DNA of 5,876 nucleotides from positions 1 to 5,876 of the forward strand of contig JAJYPU010000115.1 in NCBI GenBank assembly GCA_021795095.1. The letters are read 5' to 3'. Both the position numbers and the translations under genes were made by a program. Positions within the stretch are counted from its first letter, which is position 1. Each line of letters starts with the position of its first letter. Shown one piece after another: positions 5,596-5,876 of this stretch. The notes beneath the pieces are model-generated. The model saw only the letters and a list, made by a program, of their open reading frames with translations, was not told where the DNA came from and did no database searches. The DNA is from Actinomycetes bacterium. Lineage in GTDB: Bacteria; Actinomycetota; Acidimicrobiia; Acidimicrobiales; RAAP-2.

Positions 5596-5602
5596 GGTGA
5601 AC

Positions 5603-5876
5603 GTGCAAACAATTCATCGCGCCCTCGGTCTCACCGATGACGAATTCGACGATATTCGCGGCGTGCTCGGTCGCGAGCCCAACCACCTCGAGCTCGCGCT
5701 CTACGGCGTGATGTGGAGCGAGCACTGCTCCTATAAGTCCTCGCGCATTCACTTGAAGCGTCTGCCGACCACGGCCGAGCACGTGCTCGTCGGACCCGGC
5801 GAGAACGCCGGTGTCATCGACGCCGGCGACGGCATCGCGGTCGCGATCCGCATCGAGAGCCACAACCACCCCTCGG
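5603..5876 (+). CDS. purL: FGAM synthase large subunit PurL, N-terminal part (3' end outside window)
   Basis: PurL carries out the ATP-dependent amidation of FGAR to FGAM, using ammonia supplied by PurQ; PurS bridges the two. Only the first 91 codons are present; the small-type PurL is usually about 720-780 residues. The N-terminal domain starts [20 protein letters not shown], followed by the diagnostic [17 protein letters not shown] (33-48, including the His41 of the family's conserved SEHC motif), the GPGENAGVI segment (64-72) and RIESHNHPS (83-91), the start of the nucleotide/metal-binding region. The presence of separate purS and purQ genes fits this small-type PurL. GTG 5603 is preferred by ribosome-site spacing. 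The gene is about 2.7 kb downstream of purQ, separated by two unrelated genes, and must rely on its own promoter or on read-through. The frame is open to the window edge. Confidence 0.95.
   Translation, partial: MQTIHRALGLTDDEFDDIRGVLGREPNHLELALYGVMWSEHCSYKSSRIHLKRLPTTAEHVLVGPGENAGVIDAGDGIAVAIRIESHNHPS

Noticed and set aside
5597..5602. GTG 5597 as purL start
   Set aside because: It is only 1 base after GGAGG. GTG 5603 has normal spacing.

Overview
The window looks like a piece of a high-GC bacterial chromosome, most likely from Actinobacteriota. The reasons are GTG start codons, very strong G/C preference at third codon positions in the pur genes, 4-base GTGA gene overlaps, and a purB-purC-purS-purQ...purL order. 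A deep lineage such as Acidimicrobiia would fit, but this is an inference from style and gene order, not a database result.

Layout. Positions 1-2879 hold a tightly packed plus-strand purine biosynthesis operon: the 3' part of purB (adenylosuccinate lyase), then complete purC (SAICAR synthetase), purS and purQ (two subunits of FGAM synthase). Gaps are -7 to +2 bases, so the genes are almost certainly co-transcribed and translationally coupled. The third FGAM synthase subunit, purL, does not follow purQ directly. It starts only at about 5603, and its first 91 codons run off the window end. PurS, PurQ and PurL form one enzyme: PurQ releases ammonia from glutamine, PurL makes FGAM, and PurS bridges them.

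Between purQ and purL lies about 2.7 kb of accessory DNA of visibly lower GC. It holds: (i) a 380-base non-coding stretch with several hairpins; (ii) an AT-rich promoter overlapped by an 11-bp-arm inverted repeat that looks like an operator; (iii) a 473-residue plus-strand protein with an archaeal-type P-loop ATPase, a probable winged helix and a DUF234-like PD-(D/E)xK nuclease-like domain; (iv) a convergent minus-strand gene for a small lysine/arginine-rich protein with an AT-hook-like patch and a coiled-coil-like middle; and (v) a 348-base divergent intergenic region with palindromes and a leader hairpin ahead of purL.

The main interest is this cargo in the middle of an otherwise canonical purSQL cluster: an ATPase/nuclease-like gene under its own apparently repressible promoter, and a separate control region for purL. 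No CRISPR array, tRNA, rRNA, transposase or integrase was seen.
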